Assembly: GCA_003024985.2 (NCBI GenBank)
Contig: PXIH01S0001017.1
Source: Euperipatoides rowelli
Taxonomy: Eukaryota; Onychophora; Udeonychophora; Euonychophora; Peripatopsidae
Length of the DNA: 12,185 nt
Strand: one strand, 5' to 3'
Part shown: piece after piece, positions 1 to 8,336 of the stretch
Layout of the letters: each line of letters opens with the position of its first letter
Position numbering within the stretch: the stretch's first letter is position 1
Notes under the pieces: model-generated
Database searches by the model: none
What the model saw: only the letters and a program-made list of their open reading frames with translations
What the model was told of the DNA's origin: nothing
Position numbers and translations under genes: made by a program

Positions 1-93
1 CATACTATTAACTCTACCACCTAATTTAGTATCATCAGCAAATTTACTTATTTTACTTATAATATTAACATCCAGATCATCAATAAAAATTAG
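1..93 (-). pseudogene. CR1-like LINE reverse transcriptase fragment, cut by window edge
   Basis: Read on the minus strand from about 92 down to 1, one frame stays open for about 30 codons and gives LIFIDDLD, then FADDTKLGG, then RVNSM. FADDTKLGG holds the catalytic aspartate pair of the reverse-transcriptase palm (motif C). The preceding IDDLD segment is the usual spacing and wording of CR1-superfamily LINEs (INDLD...KFADDTKL). The fragment continues beyond the left edge. Its 5' side stops abruptly near 93-100, where the TTAGGG-type repeat begins, so it is either a 5'-truncated insertion or interrupted by that repeat. The motif is clearly different from the FAYVDD of the larger LINE at 5252-9924, so two lineages are present. 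The clade is inferred from motif wording only. Confidence 0.8.
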
Positions 94-100
94 AGCATTT

Positions 101-598
101 CACACGTAGTTGGAGTTAGGGTTCAGGGTAAGGGTAAGGTTAGGATTGTAATAAAATAGTTATTGCACCTCTTGATTACCCTAGGATTGGGCATAGTAGA
201 TTTCACAGCTAAATTCCACTTTACGGTTCCGCCAAGATGGCCACCATATACATAACATTGCTCTAGTTAAACATATTCTAAAATAGTTATTGCAACTCTT
301 GATTATCCTAGGGTTAGGGCATAGTGGATTTCACACCTAGTTGGAGTTAGGGTTCATAGTAAGGGTTAAGGTTAGGACTGCAATAAAATTTTAAAACTGT
401 CAAAAAAAATGGTTTATGTTATGTCTAGTATGATGGCTGAGGGAACTGTAACGTGGAATTGTCCCGATTTCACACGTAGTTGGAGTTAGGGTTCATGGTA
501 AGAGTAAGATTAAGACTGTACTAAAATATTAAAACTGTCAAAAAAAAAAGATTTTGCTGCTTTTTGTTATGTCTAGTATGACGGCTGGGGGAACCAAT
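101..598 (+). repeat. Cluster of three imperfect TTAGGG-containing repeat units
   Basis: The phrase CACACGTAGTTGGAGTTAGG starts at 101 and 471, and with one change (CACACC) at 332. Each is followed by GGTTCA, a (T/A)AGGGTAAGG run and a TTAGGACTG-like segment, though the third copy is more diverged. A second shared block, AAAATAGTTATTGCA(C/A)CTCTTGATTA and so on, starts at 153 and 280. The last two units share AAAACTGTCAAAAAAA and TGTCTAGTATGA(T/C)GGCTG near their right ends (about 393-446 and 533-595). Spacing is irregular (231 and 139 bp), so this is nested or serial insertion of one dispersed family rather than a regular satellite. Confidence 0.8.
212..460. mobile_element. MITE-like unit with short inverted repeats
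   Basis: The segment 212-230 (AATTCCACTTTACGGTTCC) is repeated inverted at 442-460, matching at 17 of 19 positions. The enclosed DNA is one copy of the TTAGGG-type repeat. An inside-facing CCAAGATGGCC follows the left arm at 232-242. There is no open frame for a transposase. Inverted ends around a short non-coding core fit a miniature inverted-repeat element, but target-site duplications are not evident, so the borders are inferred. Confidence 0.45.
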
Positions 599-1380
599 GC
601 TTACTAAATAAATAGTACAAAATATTTAAAATTTCAGAAATGATAAATTGCTTGTGATGTTTTTGGTCTATTGTTGCTTAATTATTGGAAATATTGTTTT
701 GGTTTGATATTATGTTAAAATTTAATAAGATTTTCTTACCTGCCATGAAAAATATTCTCATTCAGATAAATCGTTAGTCAGGAACAAAGTTTATATTATT
801 TATATTTAGTTGAGAAGTTTTTGTCTTTTCTAGTTATTTTGAAAATTTTATTCATCTGTGTTATCCAAACAGACAACTTAATGGCAGCTAATTGTGAAAC
901 AAGGTAAATTAATATCTCAGAGCAGATCCGCGGTAAAATTGATTTGAATATTCCTTACTAATTTTCAAAGGTAAAAATAAAATTATTGATATTTCATTTA
1001 GTGGTATAAATTATATGGCTTTTAAAAATATTTCCAGGTCTAAAAATTCAATTTCTATTTTCAAAGATTAAATCTAATAATTTAACCAATTGTTGTATTT
1101 CATTTTATTTTTTTTACTGGTTTATCTGCGTGCCAGCCATTCAAAACAAATGTAAATTAAAAATAACATTAAAAATTAAATCATGCTTTCTAATATTGAA
1201 ACCGTCTGACCAATCAAAATTTCATTTTCCATTATTTACTTAATCAGAAAAATGATAAAACCAACTTCACAGTAATAGGCATGACTGTCTAAGTAAAGTT
1301 AAGATGGGGGTGAGGGTGCATAAAATAGAGCCTCTTAGCTGAAATAGCACCTTTTCTGTAGTTTCACCCTGATTAATGAA
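599..1380. other. AT-rich DNA, nothing recognised
   Basis: No open frame of useful length, RNA gene or clear repeat was seen. The stretch is rich in short A and T runs. Near 1305-1350 is a small purine-rich patch (GATGGGGGTGAGGGTGCA) that leads into the next diverged repeat copy. Confidence 0.5.
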
Positions 1381-1465
1381 CTCTTGATTATCAGAGGGTT
1401 GGAATATAATTGTAGGACATAGGGTTCAGGGAAAGGTTAGGACTGTAGAAATAAAATAAGGCTGC
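1381..1465 (+). repeat. Diverged copy of the TTAGGG-type repeat
   Basis: CTCTTGATTATCAGAGGGTT, then GGACATAGGGTTCAGGG and AAGGTTAGGACTGTAGAAATAAAAT, match in order the blocks seen at 153-200, 340-390 and 131-156. It is shortened and diverged relative to the units at 101-598. Confidence 0.65.
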
Positions 1466-1507
1466 TCTCCACTTCAATGGTGAGAAATACATAAATGCTG
1501 GGGGTCA

Positions 1508-1542
1508 CCCCCCCCCCCCACACACACACACACAAACACACA
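1508..1542. repeat. Poly-C tract joined to a (CA)n microsatellite
   Basis: Twelve Cs (1508-1519) run directly into an imperfect CA repeat of about 11 units, interrupted by one AA. This is simple-sequence DNA. The short open frame that crosses it encodes only Pro and His-Thr runs here and is not a credible gene. Confidence 0.95.
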
Positions 1543-1633
1543 TTTTTTCAAGACCCCATGACTGGAAATCCAGGCAAGGCCCGCTTTCATATTTTTAATA
1601 AGCTTTTATTTTTACATGGCCCGGTTCCTAAAG

Positions 1634-1796
1634 ATTTGATAAGTTTTTTTTTTTTTTGGTTGTATGGACATTTTGTTTACCTTTGATGGACCTGCGGGCC
1701 CCTTGTTGAGGATGTAGGGCCCTTTGTGTATAAAAATTTGATAAGCTTTTTTTTAATGGACATTTTGTTGATATTTATTTAATCCATGGCCCCTTA
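1634..1796 (+). repeat. Two imperfect units with T-tract and GGCCCC
   Basis: ATTTGATAAG plus a T run, (T)ATGGACATTTTGTT(T/G)A, and a final GGCCCCTT occur at 1634-1704 and again at 1736-1796. The T tract is 14 nt in the first unit and 8 in the second. Extra GGCCC blocks lie at about 1618-1623, 1717-1722 and 1891-1897. It appears to be part of a dispersed repeat. Function unknown. Confidence 0.6.
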
Positions 1797-1938
1797 TCTA
1801 GGCATATGAGCTCCTTAATTAGGCTTAGGGTCCCCTCTTTCATCACCCCAGGTTATAACTATGTAGTTTCTTATAGAGTTTGTTCATACATGGGCCCTCA
1901 CTTGAATTTGGGCCACAAGACTACCACTCCAACCAACA

Positions 1939-1950
1939 CCCCCCCCCCCC
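1939..1950. repeat. Poly-C tract
   Basis: A run of twelve Cs, the second such run in 450 bp. The 96-codon frame crossing it (1806-2096) has no recognisable domain and is best treated as chance. Confidence 0.95.
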
Positions 1951-2052
1951 TTGTGGGAGCCCTTCTGGGAGTTATATATAGATCATTGGCACAATTGCAA
2001 ATATATTCACGATGCCAAACTATTGGAGATATTGAACACAGTTCTCAGTCAG

Positions 2053-2289
2053 ATTCCGTTATCTGCCCACCAATATGGCCGACGGTAGTAAGTTGAAATT
2101 ATCTAGATCAGCGCTCAGCAAAGGATTATTTCACCTCTAGATTATCCTAGAGTTCAGGGTTACGATAAGGTTAGGACTGTAAGAAAATATACTAAAATCG
2201 TCGAGAAAAAATAGTAATTCCACACGATACTACGTTTTAGTTGTCTGCGACTCCTAACGTTAATTTTGTTGGTGGGTAGATAACGGAAT
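2053..2289. mobile_element. MITE-like unit with 21-bp inverted repeats
   Basis: ATTCCGTTATCT(G/A)CCCACCAA occurs at 2053-2073 and inverted at 2269-2289, matching at 20 of 21 positions. The enclosed 195 bp carries a TTAGGG-family core (CACCTCTAGATTATCCTAGAG at 2131-2151, AAGGTTAGGACTGTAAGAAA at 2167-2186). The left arm is followed by TATGGCC, as the left arm at 212 is followed by AAGATGGCC. No transposase is encoded. A non-autonomous DNA element is the simplest reading; a hairpin-prone repeat of another origin is possible. Confidence 0.55.
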
Positions 2290-2630
2290 TTGACCCAGTT
2301 CTTTTTGTCATTTGTCATGTTACTTAAATAAAGCAAATTAACTGTCTGAAATACCAGGTTTCCTTGATTATTAGGATTGGCAACAACTATTGTGATAAAT
2401 TGAAACATTATTATAACAATGTTAAAAAATATTGATTTTGTTCATTATTTATAAATTTAAATAATGTGTAAAATTTTAATTAGTTATTTTTTAAAAATAT
2501 ACTAATTTTCTAAAATTTTAATATCATAAATTAAAAATATATACAGTACATAAAATTGAATTTTGGATAATAATTTTTCTCAAATTACTTAAGTTTTGGG
2601 CATAATAATTAAAAAAATTGATTTTATAAA
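2290..2630. other. Very AT-rich DNA, nothing recognised
   Basis: Dominated by short A and T runs and TAAAATTTTA-like palindromes. No gene, RNA or clear repeat was seen. The 82-codon minus frame spanning 2408-2160 overlaps the inverted-repeat unit and has no recognisable domain. Confidence 0.5.
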
Positions 2631-2662
2631 ATCAGGGTGGAAACTAAAAAAGTTCCACTGAT
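2631..2662. repeat. Short imperfect hairpin
   Basis: ATCAGGGTGGAAACT and AGTTCCACTGAT are complementary apart from a GG and an A bulge, with a loop of five As. This gives a stem of about 12 pairs. No following T run makes it a defined signal, and its role is unknown. Confidence 0.5.
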
Positions 2663-2734
2663 CCTGCTAGTGTATTTTGCAACAAATGGGCATGCCCAAC
2701 TAAAAGGCGTTGCAGATTTTAAAAAAAAAAAATT

Positions 2735-2850
2735 AAAGCTATAACCTACACCCCAACCTGAGTCCTAAGTCCTATTACATAATAAATAACTATGCCCTAC
2801 CCCTATGATAATCAATATAAAAACTATTTTATAATTTTGACATACCTTTG
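2735..2850 (-). repeat. Inverted, diverged copy of the TTAGGG-type repeat
   Basis: On the minus strand TTGATTATCATAGGGGTAGGGCATAG (positions 2814 down to 2789) matches the block at 300-323 closely. AAAATAGTTTTTAT precedes it, and GACTTAGGACTCAGG follows. The order is that of the plus-strand copies, so this copy lies in the opposite orientation. Confidence 0.65.
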
Positions 2851-2921
2851 TCAGCCTAATCCGTTAACCTATCAAGTTTCAGGAAACATGCCCAGATGTT
2901 GGAAAATGCACTACAAAGATC

Positions 2922-3019
2922 AGAAAATAGATTCTAATGATGCATAATTCATTGTTCACCGAAACAGGTGGTTTTCACCGCCAGGGTCAGCAAATAGGCT
3001 CTGATGATGCATAATTCAT
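2922..3019 (+). repeat. Pair of 29-bp imperfect direct repeats
   Basis: AAATAGATTCTAATGATGCA (2925-2944, then TAATTCAT) is echoed by AAATAGGCTCTGATGATGCA (2992-3011, then TAATTCAT), with three differences. Between them, GGTGGTTTTCACC forms a short hairpin. Too short to classify. Confidence 0.6.
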
Positions 3020-3435
3020 ATTTCTACTCACCTACTAACTCCCCAATACCTACCTTATTACCAACCTTTTACATTTTCTTAACTATCTACCTACTTATCG
3101 ATCATACCTACTATCTACTTATTTACATTTTGTTTAACTAGTTATATTATTTCCTTAATAGGCCTACTAATATTTTTCTTTCCTTTTGCGACTAAATTTT
3201 GTTGTGTCATTACCTGCCTTCATTCTTAACCCCCACTACATTTCCTATTTTATCCCCCCCCCCAGCCTCCCTTCATTCCAATTTTTTATTTTTTAATATG
3301 GTTATTATTGTATTTTATTTCCTTTGTCTTTATTATTGCTGTGTTCAAGTTGTTACCCACTCACCTGCCTACCTATCGATCTTCCTAGTTATCTACCCAC
3401 CTTCTCAACTACCCACTTATTTGTCTACTCCCATA
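3020..3435 (+). repeat. Degenerate CTAC/CTAT/ACCT pyrimidine-rich tract
   Basis: Many diverged tetranucleotides of the CTAC, CTAT and CCTA type (for example 3083-3128 and 3366-3430), with a CCCCCCCCC run at 3255-3263. It reads as an old, eroded tetranucleotide microsatellite. The 86-codon frame at 3199-3459 lies within this tract and reflects its composition (Pro, Leu, Tyr, Ser). Confidence 0.6.
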
Positions 3436-3916
3436 TATTTGTATTTTTTCTTTGTATAATGAATTTCGATATTTTCCTTTTTTTTTTTTCTTGATATTTT
3501 AATACTATCATGGAATTTTGACCTGACCCATCTAAATATTAATTTTATAATTTTAAAAATTTGTATATTTATATAAACTAGGCCTCCAGTGTTGGTCGAA
3601 ATTCGACCAATAAGAAAGTTTCCTTTGTAAAAAGCCGCCACAACGCTAAACAATGGATGTTTTATTTATATATAAATTTTAGCTCATTGCACTCCCTCTC
3701 ATAAACTTTAACTCTGCCAAATCTCACACTCCTCTGGGCGCCCAATATGCTTGAAAAGGGATCCAAAGTTTTCCCTTCACGTATTAATATATAGATATCC
3801 TTACCTCAAACTCTAAATAGTCATTTTAATCTTATTTAGACAACCTATTGCCTAATTTATCCCCACCTCATTCCATTTTTCCACTTTTGTATGATGCATT
3901 ATTATTCATTTTTTTT
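3436..3916. other. AT-rich spacer, nothing recognised
   Basis: Contains an 11-T run (3479-3489) and TTGGTCGAAATTCGACCAA (3592-3610), a small perfect palindrome around GAAATTC. No gene or RNA was recognised. Open frames here are short and without domains. Confidence 0.5.
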
Positions 3917-4387
3917 ATTGAAGATGAAAGAAGCAATTTAACAACACTCTCTTTTGTACAAAATATATTTGTTTTGATAAAACTTTCTGCCATAGACCAC
4001 TTTAATCGAGATTACATAATCTTTTACAATGAGTATTGATCCTGGAATATATATACTACAATAAAAAACAAATGAATTACAAAAATGAGAATGAAAAACA
4101 TCTGGCTGTCTAAGTGTTTCTTTCATCTCCTATGTTCTCAGACAGACACTATTGCCAGATATCTTCAGACTTTATTGTTCAGCAAATTGTTTGTCATTCT
4201 TCTAATTATTGTTATTCATTTGTTTTTATTTTTTTTATTTTAGTATATATGCAATGATCAATACGGATTGCGAAAGATTATAATTAAGTAATCTCAATTA
4301 CAGTTGTCTATGCCAGAAAGTTTTATCAATATAAAAATCTTTTATGCAAAAAAAGCGTTCTGTCGAAGTGTTTCTTTCATCTTCAAT
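3917..4387. mobile_element. Fold-back (imperfect palindrome) element
   Basis: The left arm 3917-4100 and right arm 4187-4387 are inverted copies. Matching blocks in order are ATTGAAGATGAAAGAA (3917) with its complement ending at 4387; GATAAAACTTTCTG...GTATTGATC (3976-4041) with 4256-4327; and AAAACAAATGAAT with its complement at about 4215-4230. The loop (4101-4186) holds a further hairpin: ATCTGGC at 4100-4106 pairs with GCCAGAT at 4154-4160, and AGTGT at 4113-4117 with ACACT at 4146-4150. No transposase is encoded. It could be a fold-back or MITE-like element, or an old head-to-head duplication of a shorter repeat. Overlapping short frames on both strands are by-products of the symmetry. 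Confidence 0.75.
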
Positions 4388-4412
4388 CTTCTCAGAAAGA
4401 CACTAGTGCTAG
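4108..4412 (-). repeat. Two copies of an AAAGAAACACTT repeat block
   Basis: TGTC(T/G)AAGTGTTTCTTTCATCT occurs at 4108 and 4361, followed in each by TTCTCAGA(C/A)AGACACTA, a block of about 50 bp repeated at 253-bp spacing. A shortened inverted piece is at 3917-3933. The block therefore marks both the loop and the right end of the fold-back element, so the palindrome is built from a repeated subunit. Confidence 0.7.
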
Positions 4413-5251
4413 TTAACTTTATTTTTTTTCTTATTCTTTAATATTATAGATTGAAATTCTAATACTCAGGTACATACCCAACTATCTACTATAATTATAC
4501 AAATTCGAAAAGTTTATATTAGTCTATACATTAATTTAACCATCATTCTAAAGGATATTATTTTTTTTTTTTTAAAGGGAATTGCACCTTTCAAATAAAC
4601 TTTAATTTAATTTAAAATTCATTATCACAAAAAAATACACATAATAAAAATAAAGTTAAAAGTAGAACATTTCTGAGGCACGCAACAAACATCTACAAAT
4701 CAAATTAGGATGGTATTCATTTGAAAGGAACCGACCCTCTAACCCACAAAGTTAAGAAAAATGGATTTAAAGTTGTGGTTCCTTTAGCAGAAAGCAAACT
4801 TATGATTTTATTTGAAGCTGAAAACCATTAAAGTTGGTCCTTTTTTCTGAAATAAGGATGCATCATGTGATTTTCAACTATTTTTTAATAATTAAATTTT
4901 AGGTATTTCTAGATATTCTTGAGTTGGTTCTATTTGACAGACAGTGTAAAATGATATGCTACTTCTACTATGCAATTTATCTCAAAATTTATAAATTTGT
5001 GGATTGGTTCCTTTCTACTGAATTAAAAATTTACCACTCCAAAAACAAAATTAATCAAAGCACTACAATATCAAAACAAAAAACGGACAAGCAACCAATG
5101 ACAATTCAAATTTGAAAATCATTGACAAACTCATCAACCTGTGACTTGGCCCACTTCCGTAAAAAAAAATTTAAAGTGTAAATTAATTGAACCCTTTTTA
5201 TATAACTTTTTAATTTCTAATAGCAGGTAAAGTCTAGCACCTATTTTCACA
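4413..5251. other. AT-rich region, possible 3' UTR of the minus-strand LINE
   Basis: No gene seen. A run of 13 Ts at 4561-4573 is a poly(A) on the minus strand, about 680 bp beyond the ORF2 stop at 5252. It could be the 3' tail of the LINE. Internal A/T runs are common here and no target-site duplication was identified, so the element's 3' end is not fixed. Open frames of 63-67 codons (4924-5115 plus, 5337-5134 minus) have no recognisable domain. Confidence 0.35.
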
Positions 5252-6055
5252 TTATGAAATATCAACAAGTTCCTCACCTTCCATATAATAAAAGTAAAAT
5301 AAATAATTAACCAACCTATATCTATATTGTAACACAACGAAATATAAAGTTAAAATATTGGAATTGGTCAGATTGTAGCTTGCATAATGAAGCAAAATCC
5401 TCCTTAAATAAAAAAAAAGATGATTCATATCATCCAAATTCTGACAAAAACAACATTTGGTTTCCATAGTTGTGTTATACTTATTGACTAAAATCACAGA
5501 CGTAAAATTATCCTCAGGTAACAATTTATATGCATAGTCATATAAATTAGGAGCGAGTAGCAACACAGAGAAGTATCTATGCACATGTCTCCAAAGTGAC
5601 AGAGTAGGATATGGTGCACCTCCTTCTAGCAGCTTGGAATGATACAACTGATAAGAAAATTTGGTATCATTAATGACATTATCTCTGACCTCATTATAAG
5701 CATAATTCAAGGGAAACAAAACAGATTGCCTATGAACTGGAGGAGGGGTATTGGTTGGCTGGACTTCTGATAATTCTACAATATAAAAGGAAAATGCAAG
5801 ATACGATATCAAGGCATTGGCTCTAATAGTTTCCATAATAATAATACTAATGTCATTGAGACCCTTTCCCCCATCCAATCTGGTTCTCCACAGGAATTTA
5901 TTACAAATAGTATATACGTTTTTAATAAACCCCTTTGTAAAACACACATGAGGAACATAATAATTGAATTTAGGAATTAAAAAAGTATTAATGATTGTGA
6001 TTCTGGTTTTTAACGATAAATATTTATTTTCTACCTTAATAGCCAACAATTCCAA
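5252..6055 (-). pseudogene. LINE ORF2 C-terminal region (thumb, connection and CCHC-like finger)
   Basis: An open stretch of 267 codons is the 3' end of the broken ORF2. Residues 13-31 (LSLKTRITIINTFLIPKFN) match the 'sl.gR..iintfllpkl.Y' segment just after the LINE polymerase core. About residues 51-66 give CNKFLWRTRL and DGGKGL, the usual 'FLW...GGlGL' landmark. Near the end CCFCQNLDDMNHLFF (201-215) is the CxxC...H part of the LINE C-terminal finger, but the final cysteine is absent (Tyr or Leu at 216-217). The first Met is only the first ATG after a frameshift, not a true start. Between 6189 and 6056 the link to the polymerase survives only as remnants in shifted frames, such as FSKETGSLFNTKTLMPG. 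Confidence 0.85.
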
Positions 6056-6189
6056 CTTTCAAGTAGCATTATCTGAACTTTCCATCGCATTACTCTTCCT
6101 TCAAATGGAAAAGGTAAACCTTAGATCTTAACCAGGCATGAGTGTTTTTGTATTGAACAGAGATCCAGTTTCTTTAGAAAATTGACTAA

Positions 6190-6934
6190 TCAAGGAGAAA
6201 ATATAAGGTAAACATTTTTATCATCCAATATTATGGTAATATCATCCACATAAGCGAATGTCGTTACGTCCATACCCATAAAGTCTAACTTCACACCTAA
6301 TCTGGTGGCATTTAAATCATTAATCAGATTCTCAATATAAATTGCAAAGCTAGTGCTCAACAGGGAACCATGAGTAATACCCTTCTTCAAAACTATGGCA
6401 TCACATAAAGCACCTTATGTTTAAGAAATATTATTTTATTAGAGAAATAACTAATTAAACCTCTACCTATATTTGAATGTCCAAATAGCCTGATAATTTG
6501 GTTAGCTAAATAGGTATGGTTAACATTATCAAATGCTTTGGAAACATCTAAGTAAACTATTGCAGCATTTTTTTAACTTCTGTGACCTGGTATGACCAAT
6601 AGCTTGTTGTAACAGAAGTAGTGATATATGAATGTTTCGACCCTTTAAGAAAAATTGATAGGGAGACAAAATTTTAGACAAGATCAAGGCAATTTTATTA
6701 AGAATTTTGGAAAAAAGTTTAGATTCAAAATCCTGAATATTAATTGGCCTGTAAGTTACTTATTAGATTTACATCAATATTCCTCTTAGAAAAAAAAAAC
6801 TATGTAAGGTAAAATGAGCGGCTCATAAAAATGAGGATTACATATTAAATCAGAAAAAATGCTTAGCGATTTGGAATAAAAATATGTGCCAAAGACTGAA
6901 ACAAGTGAAAAGAAATCATATCAGGTCCCGGTGC
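6190..6934 (-). pseudogene. LINE ORF2 reverse transcriptase domain, frameshifted
   Basis: Five conserved blocks occur in the right order in three frames. APGPDMISFHLFQSL lies at about 6934-6890 (the 'GPDgi' block). YRPINIQDFESKLFSKIL and FFLKGRNIHISLLLLQQAI lie at about 6753-6600 (fingers). VYLDVSKAFDNVNH lies at about 6562-6519, palm motif A with the first catalytic Asp. GITHGSLLSTSFAIYIENLI starts near 6381 (motif B). FAYVDDITII lies near 6250 (motif C with the Asp pair). The frame from motif A stops at TAG 6395-6393, and motif B resumes in another frame at 6390. The domain polymerises cDNA from the element's own RNA at the target site. All catalytic aspartates remain, but frameshifts make it non-functional as one protein. 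Confidence 0.93.
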
Positions 6935-7010
6935 GCTATAACAGATTTAACGACATCACTGATCAACCCTTCACCAACATTAAAATTGAAATCTTGTTCA
7001 TTAGCATCAA

Positions 7011-7274
7011 TTAAAAATCAAAATTTTTAGCATCAAACACACTCAAGTGTTCACTACCATCAAAAATTGAAAAAATATGATCCAGTTGCTTTTGTATAAG
7101 CTGTGCCACTTTAAAATAGTTATCACCTTCTTTAATAAATTCAAAAGAAACTGATGTGTGTTTATTAATAACCTTTAAAGATGCTAAATACTTCAATTCG
7201 CTTGGTGAAGCAATGAGATTTCTTCTAAACAAAATAGTATTAACTCTATCTCTTTGCTGTAAAACATCCAGCAA
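7011..7274 (-). pseudogene. LINE ORF2 linker between endonuclease and polymerase
   Basis: An open stretch of 87 codons (MLDVLQQRDRVNTILF...) in the position where LINEs carry the poorly conserved linker with helical, charged sequence (often 'K.....r..n.I..L....g'). It includes RVNTILFRRN and SFEFIKEGDNYFKVAQLIQK, resembling the 'F......g....v..l' pattern upstream of the polymerase block. It ends at a stop at 7011, and the next recognisable block, NEQDFNFNVGEGLISDVVK (about 7000-6944), is in another frame. Assignment rests on position and composition more than on a diagnostic motif. Confidence 0.6.
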
Positions 7275-7481
7275 TTCATTCTTACACTTAAGATAGAAAG
7301 GTATTCTTAACCTTATCTATATTAGCCATGATATCAATATAGGATTGTCTATCAAAAATAGAAGCATTAAGTTTTCTCTTGTAAGCAAACAATGCATCAA
7401 TAGTAATCAAAGTAACATTGGCCTTAACCAAGTACCAATTAATCAACTGATAATTATCTAAAAACAGGTATCTATCGGCAG

Positions 7482-8254
7482 CTATGTAAATCGATGATCA
7501 TCATTAATTGCAAAATTAAAAGATGGATGTAAAAATGGAAGTGTTTGATCTTTGACATATACATTTACTTGTTGATCATTTACAGAAAAAAAATCTAACA
7601 CCAACTCTCCATGGTCAGAAAAGGCAATAGGCCTGACTGCATAATCATGTAATTTAAAATTCTTAATTTTATAAAAAAAAAAAACATAGTCAAGCCTATT
7701 GGACATAAAGGAATAATGAGTAGGAATGTGCTACAGATCCTTCACTACAGCAGCATCCCTCAAACCACTCACAGCAATAAACATGATAATTCAGATAATT
7801 TTGATAAATAAGTCAAATTAAGATCAGCCACAAAAATTAATTGTGCATTATCATTCTGAATGAAAGAGATTAATTCCTTGCAAACTTACTTGTTAATAAC
7901 AACACTATTTGATGCATAGTAATTAACCAAAACTACTTAGGCACCTTGAAAAAAGCATTCAATTATAATAAATTTATAATTAGCTTTGATTGCTCTAATA
8001 TCATGTATTCCCAAGGCCTTATCAATCATTATACAGGTACCTCTCTTGGAGGTTATAGCCCTGCCTTGAAACACATAATAAAGCCTCTCAAACATTTCTA
8101 GACCATATTTAGGTTGCTGCTTTAACTGTGTTTCTTGACAATTTAAGATACCAATTTATTTTTTAAGTAAAAAAAATATTAAGCCTAAAATTAGTAAGCC
8201 TCTGAATATTGATAGAATCCACATTAAAAGAAGAAATATTAGCTGCCATCATAA
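7482..8254 (-). pseudogene. LINE ORF2 N-terminal APE-type endonuclease, broken
   Basis: ORF2 probably starts at ATG 8254 or 8251 (MMAANISSFNVDSINIQ). The signature blocks of exonuclease-endonuclease-phosphatase-fold LINE nucleases follow in order: NVDSINIQRLTNFR (first block), ILNCQETQLKQ near 8145 (metal-binding Glu), RGTCIMIDKALGI (GvailI), VVLVNYYASNS (lvnvYaPn, near 7930), LIFVADLNLTY (GDFN region, altered), GLRDAAVVKDL, THYSFMSNRLDYVFF (SRiDYif) and FSDHGELVLDFF near 7630-7595 (SDH, catalytic Asp-His). The enzyme nicks genomic DNA to prime reverse transcription. Damage includes a frameshift at a T run near 8170, stops in the middle (for example before VVLVN and after VINK), and a TAG just before HIPTHYSF at about 7733. 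Confidence 0.92.
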
Positions 8255-8336
8255 CCCAGGTAAGAGTAAAACCTATAAGTAACCTTAAACTCTATATTAT
8301 ACAATTGAAAAACTAACATAAAATACTCTAGTGGAT

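Noticed and set aside
231-243. CCAAGATGGCCACC as a YY1-type promoter site or translation start
   Set aside because: It fits a YY1-like word, but no gene or transcribed frame follows. It is better explained as part of the repeat family's end, since a similar ATGGCC is at 2075-2080.
1806-2096. 96-codon plus-strand open frame
   Set aside because: It crosses the poly-C tract and the end of an inverted-repeat unit, and its composition follows those repeats, with no domain.
3083-3430. Possible CRISPR-like or regular tandem array in the CTAC/CTAT tract
   Set aside because: The units are tetranucleotides of irregular spacing without constant repeats and spacers, so this is an eroded microsatellite.
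3848-4126. Opposed short frames at 3848-4039 (plus) and 4126-3938 (minus)
   Set aside because: Both lie in the left arm of the palindrome, whose symmetry and AT-richness explain them.
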